From a virus: DNA of 34,164 nucleotides. The notes under the pieces were generated by a model, which was given only the letters and a program-made list of their open reading frames with translations, was not told the origin of the DNA and did no database searches. The stretch covers positions 1 through 34,164 of the IMG/VR virus record IMGVR_UViG_3300025086_000113; one strand, given 5' to 3'. This document shows, one piece after another, positions 16,078-24,899 of the stretch. Position 1 is the first letter of the stretch. Each line of letters opens with the position of its first letter. A program made the position numbers and the translations under genes.

Positions 16078-16912
16078 CAATATAACTTGTAATTGGTGGA
16101 TTCTTAGCCTGTGATTTTACAGCAGGTCTTTCGACCAGAGTAGGCCAACAGCTAAAACGATAAGAGCAAAACTTGCAGCCATCGTTAAGAACTTTATTAC
16201 CCGTCTCCTGTCCTCTAAACTTTTCTGGTACTGGTTGAAAGGCTCGTTCAAATTTATTCTCCTTTACTGTTTGTACTGTGGTAGCAATCTTTTCTACCTC
16301 TTGTTGTTCATCTAAGCCTGTAGCGGGTACGTATTTAAACTGCCCGTTGGATTTGTTTACAACCCACCAGCCACCTGCTTTCTTGCCCGATGCTCTAGCG
16401 TATCCAGCTAACTGTGCGACATAACCGAAGCCATCACCGCTGGCAAGACTGTCATAGGACTCAAATTTATTTCGGTATGACCAGTCTGAAGCTGATTTAA
16501 TATCATCAACTGCGTCATTAATGATAATGTCATAAGAGCCAGAAACGCTATCGTCACCAAGGTCAAGAGTAACTTTATCCGTGTCTTCATATTGCACTCC
16601 TGCTTCCGTCAAGATACCCTTGAATACAGCCTCTACTATATCACCTAGCATCATGTTCATTACAAATGTGGTAGGAAAGGGCAACGCAACTTCAGGTTTA
16701 TTCTTCTGATACCATAGCTGGCAGGAAGGTCTGCCAACATTAGACATACGTAGAGTAAACTCATCCCGCTTGTTGCCCCCACCAAACTGGCGTTTCAAAG
16801 CTGCGGTTATATCATCAGCCACACGTTTGATTGTGTCATCTGATATAGTTGTATCACCTTTAGTTGCTTTGTCCATATACTGGTGCAACGCCAATTCAGC
16901 AGGGTGGTTCAT
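16061..16912 (-). CDS. RecB/Cas4-like PD-(D/E)XK exonuclease with probable Fe-S cluster
   Basis: 283 residues. The RecB-type nuclease motifs are in order: LGDIVEAVF (residues 89-97), SGSYDI (124-129, D128), VDDIKSAS (135-142, D137 and K139) and QLAGYA (167-172, with Q167 and Y171). Four cysteines sit where Cas4 and AddB carry a 4Fe-4S cluster: C64 (RPSCQLW) before the core, and C246-x2-C249-x5-C255 at the C-terminal side. In podoviruses such nucleases stand in for T7 gp6: they degrade host DNA and make 3' ends for recombination. It shares one base with the stop of the preceding ssDNA-binding candidate and overlaps the resolvase gene downstream. Confidence 0.85.
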   Translation of the reverse strand: MNHPAELALHQYMDKATKGDTTISDDTIKRVADDITAALKRQFGGGNKRDEFTLRMSNVGRPSCQLWYQKNKPEVALPFPTTFVMNMMLGDIVEAVFKGILTEAGVQYEDTDKVTLDLGDDSVSGSYDIIINDAVDDIKSASDWSYRNKFESYDSLASGDGFGYVAQLAGYARASGKKAGGWWVVNKSNGQFKYVPATGLDEQQEVEKIATTVQTVKENKFERAFQPVPEKFRGQETGNKVLNDGCKFCSYRFSCWPTLVERPAVKSQAKNPPITSYIGEVIA

Positions 16913-17784
16913 TATGCTACCTCTTCTTCTAGTTCTATATCAATCATGCCATCTGTGATTGCAGCATCATCCTCGTCACTGTGAGGGGATGCTTTCTCCG
17001 CATAAGCATTAATGATATACTCGTTATAGTTTGATACCCAAGACATAAAGTCAGAGAACTTATCCTGATCTTCTTGTGTAACCTCTACTGAGTTAGTCAC
17101 GTCAAGAGACACCATCGGAAGGAAGAAACTATTTCCGTTAGGAAGTTTACGCTCATCCGTATTCGCAGTAATGATATGCTGAACAGGAAGACGCTTCATC
17201 TTATTCAGTTTAGCAAATACATTACCTACCTCTTTAAAGGCATCCCGGTTTTCAATCTCCCATATGAACGCTGTCTCAGGGACGTTGACTTCATTACCAT
17301 TACTATCAGTAGCACCGATAAGTTCAACGGTTCCTAATACAACACGCACTCGCTTAATCTGCCTGATTAGTTCCTGCGTATTCTTAGGTAGACCCTGAAA
17401 GTCTTGGATATAACCAGCAGGTTTACCACAGTTAAACCCACCATCGTTATCTTTCAAGTCTATCGTAAGCGTATCAGCCATGACAGTCTTGACGTAACGA
17501 TTAGGTACGTTACCAACACCCTTCACAAAACGCTTATACATAAAGCGTTGCATGTATGGGCGTACCTTTACAGAGGAAGCATAATAGGTTTCTCCGTCAG
17601 GAATCTCCATCTTATACTGCCCTGCCTTTACCAACACCTTATCATCACCCAAGATAGGTGAGTGTTGGATTCGCAGACGGGCAAGCGTACTTGCCTTTTG
17701 TTTATTACCGCCTTCATTCGCTATGCCCATGGCCTTTGCCATAGCTGCATAGTTATTCGTATCAATCGTTGTTAATTCGGACAT
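16912..17784 (-). CDS. Probable single-stranded DNA-binding protein
   Basis: 290 residues, ATG at 17784 preceded by AAAGGAG. The protein is mixed alpha/beta with several basic-aromatic stretches (QRFMYKRFVKGVGNVPNRY, QIKRVRVVLGTVEL) and ends in a strongly acidic tail (SDEDDAAITDGMIDIELEEE). An acidic C-terminal tail is the hallmark of SSB and T7 gp2.5-type proteins, where it binds polymerase and helicase. Its position between the DNA polymerase and the nuclease genes is the one held by SSB in related phages. I do not see a clear OB-fold signature by eye, so the assignment rests on context and the tail. An alternative is a recombination annealing protein. Confidence 0.6.
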   Translation of the reverse strand: MSELTTIDTNNYAAMAKAMGIANEGGNKQKASTLARLRIQHSPILGDDKVLVKAGQYKMEIPDGETYYASSVKVRPYMQRFMYKRFVKGVGNVPNRYVKTVMADTLTIDLKDNDGGFNCGKPAGYIQDFQGLPKNTQELIRQIKRVRVVLGTVELIGATDSNGNEVNVPETAFIWEIENRDAFKEVGNVFAKLNKMKRLPVQHIITANTDERKLPNGNSFFLPMVSLDVTNSVEVTQEDQDKFSDFMSWVSNYNEYIINAYAEKASPHSDEDDAAITDGMIDIELEEEVA

Positions 17785-17823
17785 ATATTTAACTCCTTTT
17801 TCCTAGTTAGACGCATAGTTATA

Positions 17824-19866
17824 TCAGATAACATCTTTGGTGTCAAGCCAGTTTGGACCTATTTTTGCCTCTAAAAGTAGTGGCACATTAAATACCAAAC
17901 CCCATCGTTTAGTGATAAGATTTGGTAGGTCTTCATTGGTTTGGTTTATTACTTCTAATACTTTCCTTTCTTCATTAGGGTGGACATCAATAACAATACT
18001 GTCATGCACTGTGTTTACTATACATGACTGCATACCTTTTAGCAACCCATCAATATGTAATAATGCAATGGGAACTATATCTGCCGTAGCAAAAGATTGC
18101 ACGGGATAATTCTTTATCTGTGTAAAGTGAGACACACGCCCCGTTACCTTACGTACTACATCAGGAAAGGCAAACTCTCTACCACTAGGCGTAGTAATCT
18201 TCCTTGTGGTTACAGCTTCTTTAGCCAGTCTGGTGTGCCAAGCTGCGACTCCTTTGTACTTTTCAGTGAAGTGGGTGTAGTATTCTGCTTCTGCTTTACT
18301 TCTTCCGTATCCCGTTGCCCCGTAAAGGGGCGCAAATGTGTGTGCTTTTGCATCCTGTCTATTCGTAGGCTGACCAGCTTCACTAATAACTTTAGCGGTG
18401 TATGAGTGTACATCAAATCCAGTAGAAACTTCTTCAATAGCAACTCCATCTTGTGATAGGTAGGCAGCAGTACGGAACTCAAGCTGTGCAAAGTCAGCTT
18501 CCATAATCTTGCCGCCATCAAATCGTGACACAAATACTTTCTTCACAGGAAACGTGCCGCCACGTGGCATGTTCTGCATGTTAGGGTCTGCACCAGAGAA
18601 CCTACCTGTAGCTGTGCGATGCTGCAGCAGCCTTACATGTAGCTTACCATCCTGCTTGGTATGTGTCTCAATCCCATCGACAAAGGATGACAGGTATGTA
18701 TCCACGGCAGACAACCTGCGTACCTTAGACAGAAAGTCTACGGCATCATCCATACCACGCTGCCTAGCTGCAGCCTCTAATATCTCTAGGTTCTGCTTAC
18801 TGGTGGTAAAGCCATTAGCACTAGCCCACTTAGGTGTGGGTGGCTTGAACTTTAATCCTGCGACAGCAGATAAATTAACCAAACGATAGCCGTTGCCACT
18901 GCAGTGTTTACAAGTGTGGGGTCTTGCAAAAGGTGTTCCATCTTTCTTTACCTTTCTTGTCTGTCCAGAGCCATAACATACAGCGCACTGCTCTGCTTTC
19001 GTTTTGTAGATACGCTGTGTACCTGCATTAATAAGGTCACGGAACTCATCCACATCCATGTAGGGGTTGATAGCATTGCCCCAATACTGCTTGTCCAATA
19101 CCTTGCGGCTATAGATAACCCAAGACAATTGTTCTGGGCTATTGAGATTGATAGGCATATCACCCATGAGGTCATGCACATGGGCTTGTAGGTCCGCTTG
19201 TAGCCGTAACTTCTCCTGCTCAAACTCTTCTCGTACCTCTGTCAGCTTGGATAAGTCAACGGTAAACCCACGCTGATAGATACGGGACAGACATACAGCA
19301 ACCTGATTTGTTAAGTCCACCGTACCCATCAAACCACCATCCTCTGGTGTATTTAATCTGTACATTAACTTATCAGCAAGCTGCTGTGTAGCATGAAGGT
19401 CAGCAGATAGATACTCCGCTAACTCATCAATAGGAATGTCCCGTGTGCTATAGCCCTTCTGGAAGTATTCCTTCAGGGTATCCTGCTTCTTGGTATCCAA
19501 CTCGTATCGTTCAGCACAAGCCTCAAGGGATAGAGGTTCTTTAACACCACGTTGTAGCACATACTCAACAAGCATGGTATCAAACACAGGCCCATCATAC
19601 GTGAAGCCTGACTCCCATAGCCACAACAAATCATGCGCTGCGTTATGACAGATAAGCACAGTAGCTTCATCAAGAAACCACTGCACACGGTCACTATAAT
19701 CACGCCTACTTAGATGCCCGTCATGGTCAAATGGGAAGTGCTGCTCAACACCTTGGTCAGTCAGTACACCCACCATAGTCAGTGAGTTCTCTGGCTCAAA
19801 GGGGTCAAGGTGCATCTTACCACCACGCTTGGTGACAGTGTTCTCTACATCAAGTGTTAGCTTCAT
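17824..19866 (-). CDS. Family A DNA polymerase with 3'-5' exonuclease and DnaJ-like zinc finger insert
   Basis: 680 residues. The exonuclease domain (about 1-170) has LDVENT (D6, E8), ICHNAAHDLLWL and EYLSADLHAT. A four-cysteine insert at 294-322 carries two CxxCxGxG units (CAVCYGSG and CKHCSGNG), as in the DnaJ central domain. The polymerase domain shows TGRFSGADPNMQNMP, motif A EADFAQLEFR (D458), motif B RQDAKAHTFAPLYG (R503, K507, F511, Y515) and motif C NTVHDSIVID. F511 sits at the place of E. coli Pol I F762. It is the replicative polymerase. The DnaJ-like insertion is, as I recall, the peculiarity reported for phage HMO-2011. It overlaps the helicase gene by ATGA. Confidence 0.95.
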   Translation of the reverse strand: MKLTLDVENTVTKRGGKMHLDPFEPENSLTMVGVLTDQGVEQHFPFDHDGHLSRRDYSDRVQWFLDEATVLICHNAAHDLLWLWESGFTYDGPVFDTMLVEYVLQRGVKEPLSLEACAERYELDTKKQDTLKEYFQKGYSTRDIPIDELAEYLSADLHATQQLADKLMYRLNTPEDGGLMGTVDLTNQVAVCLSRIYQRGFTVDLSKLTEVREEFEQEKLRLQADLQAHVHDLMGDMPINLNSPEQLSWVIYSRKVLDKQYWGNAINPYMDVDEFRDLINAGTQRIYKTKAEQCAVCYGSGQTRKVKKDGTPFARPHTCKHCSGNGYRLVNLSAVAGLKFKPPTPKWASANGFTTSKQNLEILEAAARQRGMDDAVDFLSKVRRLSAVDTYLSSFVDGIETHTKQDGKLHVRLLQHRTATGRFSGADPNMQNMPRGGTFPVKKVFVSRFDGGKIMEADFAQLEFRTAAYLSQDGVAIEEVSTGFDVHSYTAKVISEAGQPTNRQDAKAHTFAPLYGATGYGRSKAEAEYYTHFTEKYKGVAAWHTRLAKEAVTTRKITTPSGREFAFPDVVRKVTGRVSHFTQIKNYPVQSFATADIVPIALLHIDGLLKGMQSCIVNTVHDSIVIDVHPNEERKVLEVINQTNEDLPNLITKRWGLVFNVPLLLEAKIGPNWLDTKDVI

Positions 19867-21086
19867 CCTGAATACCTCGCTGTCAAATAGTCTAGTTCAC
19901 AGTTCACCATACCGTGCCACCCGTTAAGTTTGTTCTTAACAATATTAACATGGCGTAGTGGACTGTCTTCATCCTGTCCTTCTACAGTGGCAGCTTTACC
20001 AATGAGTAACATCAGGTCTGCCTCTGCAGCTTTACCTGTACGTGAACCTTCCATCATGGACTGGTTCAGTGTTGTCCTACCCTCTGCCTCTGCTGATAGC
20101 TGTGACATATAGAACACAGCACAGTCATAGGTCTTGGCAATCTGCCTTGCGTATATAGCACAAGCCTTGAGTGCCTCATCCTGTCTGGCAAAGGAACCTT
20201 GTACACCAAACTTATCACCCATATCAAGCACCAGAATATCAGGGCTGTATGATTTGCATACGGATTCAACCCATGCCATGTCACGTCCCCCTGCTTCTTT
20301 GATCTTGATATTGTCATACACTGGCTTGTACATAGCCTGTGCCTTGCCCATGTTATCTCGTACCTCACGTGCTGACATACCAGATGCGGCTGTCAGGTAT
20401 CTTGCACCCACTCTGTGAGTAGGCTCTTCATTACATAAGACAATACACTTAGCACCCTGATGTGCAAAGCCACCCGGTCCAGCAATCAAGCTGGCATGGA
20501 AGGATGTCTTACCAGTGTTGGGTCTAGCCCCTACCTCAATAAGCTGTCCACCAGACACACCCTCTACCTTCAGCGTCATGGACGGTATGTTAAATGACCA
20601 TCGTGCTTCTAGTTCTGCCTTTGCCATCAGTGTCTCAATCGTGATGTCATCCCACTCAATGTTGAGGTTAGGGATAAAGTCATCTCCGTATTGCTCAAGC
20701 AGGTTACGTAGTTTCTCCAACGTGGCAGGGTCTCCATTCACCATGTCAAACCCTATGTTGGCTACATCCTCTCCTACTACCTGCTGAAACAGCTTGGACA
20801 ATACCTCTTGTGATACGTCACTGCCCATAGGCTGCTCTCGTTTGATAGAAGCAAACATGGATGCATAGGCTTGCTTCTGTGCTGTAGTCAGCGTTGGATT
20901 ATTAGACATGAACAGTGCCTCTACCTCATCAGGTGTGACAGTGCGTTCATACCTATCCATAGCTGTGTCTATAGCTTCTTTAATCTTACGGGCATCCTTA
21001 CTAAACAATCGTGGTGGACATTTAGAACCACGGTGATCGTCATAGAAGGACTTGTCCATAAGGCTTCTAATTATTGATAATTCCAT
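19863..21086 (-). CDS. DnaB/RecA-superfamily replicative helicase
   Basis: 407 residues. Walker A is GARPNTGKT (residues 186-194) and Walker B is ILVLDMGD (D288). An EEPTHRVGARYL block (about 220-231) and VFYMSQLSAEAEGRTTLNQSMMEGS (sensor and loop, about 325-350) match the DnaB or T7 gp4 helicase core. The N-terminal ~150 residues are helical and may mediate hexamer or primase contacts. Here primase and helicase are separate genes, unlike T7 gp4, where one protein does both. The primase gene overlaps its start by 20 bases and the polymerase gene follows by ATGA overlap, giving a primase-helicase-polymerase order in one message. Confidence 0.9.
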   Translation of the reverse strand: MELSIIRSLMDKSFYDDHRGSKCPPRLFSKDARKIKEAIDTAMDRYERTVTPDEVEALFMSNNPTLTTAQKQAYASMFASIKREQPMGSDVSQEVLSKLFQQVVGEDVANIGFDMVNGDPATLEKLRNLLEQYGDDFIPNLNIEWDDITIETLMAKAELEARWSFNIPSMTLKVEGVSGGQLIEVGARPNTGKTSFHASLIAGPGGFAHQGAKCIVLCNEEPTHRVGARYLTAASGMSAREVRDNMGKAQAMYKPVYDNIKIKEAGGRDMAWVESVCKSYSPDILVLDMGDKFGVQGSFARQDEALKACAIYARQIAKTYDCAVFYMSQLSAEAEGRTTLNQSMMEGSRTGKAAEADLMLLIGKAATVEGQDEDSPLRHVNIVKNKLNGWHGMVNCELDYLTARYSG

Positions 21087-21837
21087 TCAGCTTCTCCATA
21101 TCTGTCGGGTTGCGATATTTCAAATCGTCAGTCAAACGTAGTACACGAACATCGTTTACATGACCACGTAATTCCTTTGCCATCTGCAAAGTCTTTGGTA
21201 ACGCATCGGGGTCTAATGCTATTACCGCTGTTGAGAACTGTGCAAGATACCCTTTATGCGAATCTTGTAGAGATGTACCAAGAAGCGCAACCCCGACAAA
21301 GGAACCGTAACCAACAACGGCTGCACTCACACAGTCCTCAACAACTACTGCGACATTACCACACCCGTGAGTGAAAGGCAAGCCACTTTTTCCATATCTT
21401 TTCCATTTAGGTAATCGCTTGCCCAATGCACGTCCTGTAGCATCTACAAGTTTACCATTGTGTGTTATAGGAAACACAACTCTATCTTCTTTGATGTCAT
21501 AGCTAACGCCAACATCGTCTGGCTCAAAGCCATACTCATAACAGAACTTCAATACAGTCCGTCTGTTACGGTGCGGTATGATGTAGCTTGGCAGTTCAAA
21601 GGTATCTTCTGCAAACTCTTTTGCACCAGTGAACCCAGCACGTATATCCTCTGCACTTAGGTGTACACGGTTGCCGCCACGTACATTGCAGGAAGCCTTG
21701 TAACAATTCCACACAAGACTACCCATATTATTTGTTACTGTGAATGTTTTAATACCCCCACACTCAGGACAATTCATACGCTTTGTATGTCCATTAGGTA
21801 TTTCCATATCACTTATAATGCTTTGTATAGTATACAT
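21067..21837 (-). CDS. DNA primase, zinc-binding and TOPRIM domains
   Basis: 256 residues. The zinc site uses C23-PE-C26 (MNCPECGG) and C45...C50 (WNCYKASCNVRGG), a variant of the T7 gp4 primase finger with four instead of two residues in the second pair. The middle has VVFPITHNGKLVDATGRALG, typical of phage primases. The TOPRIM part has VVVEDCVSAAVVG (catalytic Glu), VALLGTSL and VIALDPDAL (DxD). It synthesises RNA primers for the lagging strand together with the separate helicase encoded next. ATG 21837 has GAGGAAAG about ten bases upstream; ATG 21807 is an alternative. A gap of 26 bases separates it from the integrase. Confidence 0.88.
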   Translation of the reverse strand: MYTIQSIISDMEIPNGHTKRMNCPECGGIKTFTVTNNMGSLVWNCYKASCNVRGGNRVHLSAEDIRAGFTGAKEFAEDTFELPSYIIPHRNRRTVLKFCYEYGFEPDDVGVSYDIKEDRVVFPITHNGKLVDATGRALGKRLPKWKRYGKSGLPFTHGCGNVAVVVEDCVSAAVVGYGSFVGVALLGTSLQDSHKGYLAQFSTAVIALDPDALPKTLQMAKELRGHVNDVRVLRLTDDLKYRNPTDMEKLNGIINN

Positions 21838-21863
21838 GTATATATCACTTTCCTCTGCGGCAG

Positions 21864-22742
21864 TTAAGTGCTTTTACCATGAGACTTACGTGTTGTCAAG
21901 GCATTATTTGCACTGACAAATGTATTTTTCATGTAAGGTTTTACTGACTGTGGATTACTGTGTCCTGTTACCGACATGATTTGTCCCATAGACACACCTG
22001 CCTCTACCATTTGTGTTGTACCTGTTCTACGTAAGTCCATCAGACGTAACTCGTCAGACAGCCCAGCTTCACGCATAACGTCCCTTCCTGCTTTGGATAG
22101 TCTCTCCATACTGTACGGTTCGTACTGCCCGTGTACGGGCGTTATACGAGGAACAACGTACTGTTGAAAGCCAAAGTCTTGCTCTTGTTGTATCAGCATC
22201 TCCAGCAGGTCATCTTCTATAGGCAAAGTCACCTCTGCCCTACGCTTAGACTGCTCAAGATATAACTTCTTAGCTTCCAAGTCGAGGTTATCCCACGTCA
22301 ATAGTCGCATGTCACCTAGTCGCTGACACCACTCATATGCCATGTGTACTATCAATCCGATACTACGCCACTGAAAATCACCATAGGCAGTGTCAAGGAA
22401 TTGACGCACATCATCCTCTGTCCACACAACCTTACGTTGCGGTGACGTTTTGCGCTTGACATTGGCAAACGGATTGACCTGCACATACTCCATCTCAATA
22501 GCGTAACGAAACAGCGTGGATGACACAGTGCATACATGGTTGGCGAGACTGATGCCCCGCCCAACCCATGCTTCGTATGCATGTTTGGCTTGCTTACTTG
22601 TGAGTTCACAAAAATTCACAGAGCCAAAATCATCCAGCATGATACCAAGAAAGTACCTATAATCTTTCTTAGTTCTGCTTCGTAACATCTTGAAATCATT
22701 GGAATTGTAGTACTTATCCACAAGATGTTTTACAGTCTTCAT
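21864..22742 (-). CDS. int: Tyrosine recombinase / phage integrase
   Basis: 292 residues. The N-terminal SAM-like core-binding domain (about 1-95) includes KKDYRYFLGIMLDDFG and NHVCTVSSTLFRYAIE. Catalytic residues: R141 in CQRLGDMRLLTW, K166 in EQSKRR, R238 in LRLMDLRRTGTT, H261 in VTGHSNPQS and Y270 in VKPYM. The usual box II His of HxxR is Met (M235). Most family members have His, with Lys or others tolerated in some. The gene overlaps the DUF932-like gene by ATGA and sits inside the replication block, so it would be expressed with replication genes. I found no attachment-site candidate beside it and no tRNA in the window. Confidence 0.9.
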   Translation of the reverse strand: MKTVKHLVDKYYNSNDFKMLRSRTKKDYRYFLGIMLDDFGSVNFCELTSKQAKHAYEAWVGRGISLANHVCTVSSTLFRYAIEMEYVQVNPFANVKRKTSPQRKVVWTEDDVRQFLDTAYGDFQWRSIGLIVHMAYEWCQRLGDMRLLTWDNLDLEAKKLYLEQSKRRAEVTLPIEDDLLEMLIQQEQDFGFQQYVVPRITPVHGQYEPYSMERLSKAGRDVMREAGLSDELRLMDLRRTGTTQMVEAGVSMGQIMSVTGHSNPQSVKPYMKNTFVSANNALTTRKSHGKST

Positions 22743-23584
22743 GCTGCAATCAACTCCCTGAATGGCTTGCTCTCAATCCACTGAGACACCTTGCTCTCAC
22801 GTTGGAACATGGACACAGCTTTCGTATCCTTGCCAGTGTTGCGTAGACCAAAGCCATTGACCTCGTTGTGACTAGCGTAGTTAGTGAACGCAGAGTACAA
22901 TGCCCATACATTCTGACCACGTACACCAGCCTCTTGGTTGTACAAGGTAAGCATTTTCTCTGCTGTCTTGTCTGACTTGAGCAAAGTCTCAAGCATAGAC
23001 TTAACGTCACCAACAAACAGAGGCTTGTTTGCCCAGCCTTGCAGACGCTTGGACTGTGCATAGAATGACTGCGTAGATTCACGCAGGTCACGGATGAACC
23101 TGTCCATGCTGAAGTTGCTGGTGTTCTTACGCCTAACCTTGTCATGCTCACCACGGATCATACCATTGGTGCAGAAGAAATCTATAGCACCAAAGAATGT
23201 CTGGTTGGAACAGCTACCATCAATACCATGCAGCGCAATGATACGCTGTGCAATGGTAGTGCTGTGCTTGTCTGTCTCAATACGAGCAGTCACGTTAGGC
23301 AGGGTCATGTCGAGCATAGCCCATGCGTTCTGACGTGCTACGTTCCACTTCATGTTCATGCCCTCGCACTCAGCATCACCAAGGTTCTCAGTGATAGTGT
23401 CATGCACTCCATTGAAGAAGTCACTGTGACTTGCACAGTTGAACGTGTCACCCACGACACCAATATAATCACCAGTGCTACCGTTGATAACATATTTCTT
23501 GTCCTTCACCTTGGTAGGCTCAAACACCGGGTCAAAGTTAAGGCTCTCAGGGATCATCATATTCATTGGAATATCAAATGGCAT
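22739..23584 (-). CDS. DUF932-like phage/plasmid protein
   Basis: 281 residues, ATG at 23584 with AAAGGAG seven bases upstream. The architecture fits the DUF932 (phage/plasmid-like TIGR03299) family: KYVINGSTGDYIGVVGDTFNC near residue 30, ITENLGDAECEGM, then NVTARIETDKHSTTIAQRIIALHG and GAIDFFCTNGMIRG. The C-terminal half is helical with NVWALYSAFTNYASH. The biochemical function of the family is not known; it is common in phages and plasmids near replication genes. It is translationally coupled to the integrase downstream. The family call is by memory of these motifs, not by a profile search. Confidence 0.7.
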   Translation of the reverse strand: MPFDIPMNMMIPESLNFDPVFEPTKVKDKKYVINGSTGDYIGVVGDTFNCASHSDFFNGVHDTITENLGDAECEGMNMKWNVARQNAWAMLDMTLPNVTARIETDKHSTTIAQRIIALHGIDGSCSNQTFFGAIDFFCTNGMIRGEHDKVRRKNTSNFSMDRFIRDLRESTQSFYAQSKRLQGWANKPLFVGDVKSMLETLLKSDKTAEKMLTLYNQEAGVRGQNVWALYSAFTNYASHNEVNGFGLRNTGKDTKAVSMFQRESKVSQWIESKPFRELIAA

Positions 23585-23586
23585 AT

Positions 23587-23865
23587 CTATTCTCCTTTCA
23601 GGTTAAATTGAAATTGTAATGTGTCCATTGCTTCAGACAGTTCTTGTAAGTCAAAGGCAGTCACGGCTCTGATACCACCCATATCAGGATGCAGTGCAGT
23701 GTCAAGCACAGTGTCCAGCAAATTATGCACAGATATAACAGCCGCACGTTGCTCCATAGACAGCTTGGCTATCCTGTTCCTACGGTTAATACGTTCCTTC
23801 TCACGCACGTTGTGCCAATACTCTATGCGTTCATCTTGCGTCATGTTCTCTAGTTTTTTAGCCAT
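23587..23865 (-). CDS. Small helical protein, unknown
   Basis: 92 residues. ATG at 23865 with AAGGAG seven bases upstream. The N-terminal half is a charged, basic helix (ERIEYWHNVREKERINRRNRI); the second half is helical and more neutral (SVHNLLDTVLDTALHPD, LQELSEAMDTLQFQFNL). No cysteines or membrane segment. It overlaps the upstream gene by eight bases and ends just before the DUF932-like gene. Its leader shares the sequence AGGAGAATAGA with the next gene's leader. Family not recognised. Confidence 0.6.
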   Translation of the reverse strand: MAKKLENMTQDERIEYWHNVREKERINRRNRIAKLSMEQRAAVISVHNLLDTVLDTALHPDMGGIRAVTAFDLQELSEAMDTLQFQFNLKGE

Positions 23866-24430
23866 CTCTATTCTCCTTCATCCAAAATGGTTTGTTTCTA
23901 CCCTTGTTATACCTAGCGAAACTGCTTTTGTCAAGCGTGTAGAACGCACGGTATGCAACGATAGGCCAATCTTCATCTGTCTTCAAGTCATCGTGACCAC
24001 TAAAGCATTGCGGGTGTGGTGTGATGTCACCCTCTGGTATGAACTGTTGTGCAAAATTCAAAGCCTTGCTATGCTTACCTGCGCCATGCCACTTACCGTA
24101 CCTGTGGTGATATTCACATAGCATGGATGTATACAGACTGTAAGCAAAAGCATAGTTAGCCTGTGTTTTCATAGCCCACAATGTACATGGATGACCTGTC
24201 ACCTTTAGTTTTTCATGTCCTGATTCCATCAATACTTTGTTTAGTTCGTGGTATTTTGTATTGATGTGGCAGGGTTTATACAAGTCAAGTTGAGAGTGTA
24301 TATCTGGGCGATGAAACCATACAGCAGTACATAACATCTGCGCTTCTTCCAATGGCATCTTGACAATATGCTGGTCACATAATGACCTTGCTATAGCATC
24401 AGGGGTGTCTTCTATAATAAATCTATTCAT
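23858..24430 (-). CDS. Conserved phage protein of unknown function (His-rich, possible nucleic acid enzyme)
   Basis: 190 residues from ATG 24430, which has a strong GGAGGTGAGC just upstream; the ATG at 24442 is inside that site. The N-terminus (NRFIIEDTPDAIARSLCDQHIVKMPLEEAQMLCTA) and the block KVTGHPCTLWAMKTQANYAFAY define a family I have seen in many phages, sometimes annotated as pyrimidine dimer DNA glycosylase; I do not trust that label. The protein has many His residues (CDQH, HHRYGKWHGAGKHS) and ends with VAYRAFYTLDKSSFARYNKGR. A metal or nucleotide-binding enzyme is plausible. Confidence 0.6.
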   Translation of the reverse strand: MNRFIIEDTPDAIARSLCDQHIVKMPLEEAQMLCTAVWFHRPDIHSQLDLYKPCHINTKYHELNKVLMESGHEKLKVTGHPCTLWAMKTQANYAFAYSLYTSMLCEYHHRYGKWHGAGKHSKALNFAQQFIPEGDITPHPQCFSGHDDLKTDEDWPIVAYRAFYTLDKSSFARYNKGRNKPFWMKENRDG

Positions 24431-24704
24431 GCTCACCTCCATTACCTCTGCCTAGCCCACCGAAATACTGTGGCTTACGCTTGGCTGTTTCAAATACACC
24501 TGCCGTAATGAACACACCTGCTATCAGCAAGGCATGTGCTACTGCACTGATACCAAACACCACAATTGAACCCGTCCACATACTGAAGATGATACACCAC
24601 ATCCATGCTAGTATCTGCATGATTAGGTGCCGTGTGTTTGTGTCAGGTATGTTGGACAGTGGGTTGCGTTTACTGTCCATGATTAGTTTGTATGCTTTAA
24701 TCAT
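24423..24704 (-). CDS. Small two-helix membrane protein, conserved in marine phages
   Basis: 93 residues. The N-terminus (KAYKLIMDSKRNPLSNIPDTNTRHLIMQILAW) is followed by two hydrophobic helices near residues 29-50 and 52-72. The C-terminus is basic and Gly-rich (KRKPQYFGGLGRGNGG). I recall close relatives, with the same SKRNPL-N-PD-TRH pattern, in cyanophages, without a known role. It lies among early genes, not lysis genes, so it could alter the host membrane during takeover. AAAGGAG lies upstream of ATG 24704. It overlaps the next gene by eight bases. Confidence 0.65.
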   Translation of the reverse strand: MIKAYKLIMDSKRNPLSNIPDTNTRHLIMQILAWMWCIIFSMWTGSIVVFGISAVAHALLIAGVFITAGVFETAKRKPQYFGGLGRGNGGEHE

Positions 24705-24899
24705 TTACTTATCTCCTTTTACAATATCTCGTACATCAATACAAAAGCACTGCTGTTTAGGATAATCAAAGCCACGTTCTGTCGCTGCCACATGACAACC
24801 AGACAGGTACTTGTGGCTAGACCATATCTCTAGGTGTATCTCTACTGGTGTCAGCGTACCCATGCAAGCCAACACCACGCCAGCTAATTCATTCATCAT
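24705..24899 (-). CDS. Small Cys-containing protein, unknown
   Basis: 64 residues from ATG 24899, chosen because AAAGGA lies five bases upstream; ATG 24896 and ATG 24905 are also in frame. A mildly hydrophobic N-terminus (NELAGVVLACMGTLTPVE) is followed by strands and Cys residues (LSGCHVAATERG, QQCFCIDVRD), together looking like a small beta domain that could bind metal. The stop abuts the start of the membrane protein gene. Not recognised. Confidence 0.5.
   Translation of the reverse strand: MMNELAGVVLACMGTLTPVEIHLEIWSSHKYLSGCHVAATERGFDYPKQQCFCIDVRDIVKGDK

Noticed and set aside
23858-24430. Pyrimidine dimer DNA glycosylase
   Set aside because: Similar phage proteins sometimes carry this label, but I see no matching catalytic N-terminus; left as unknown.
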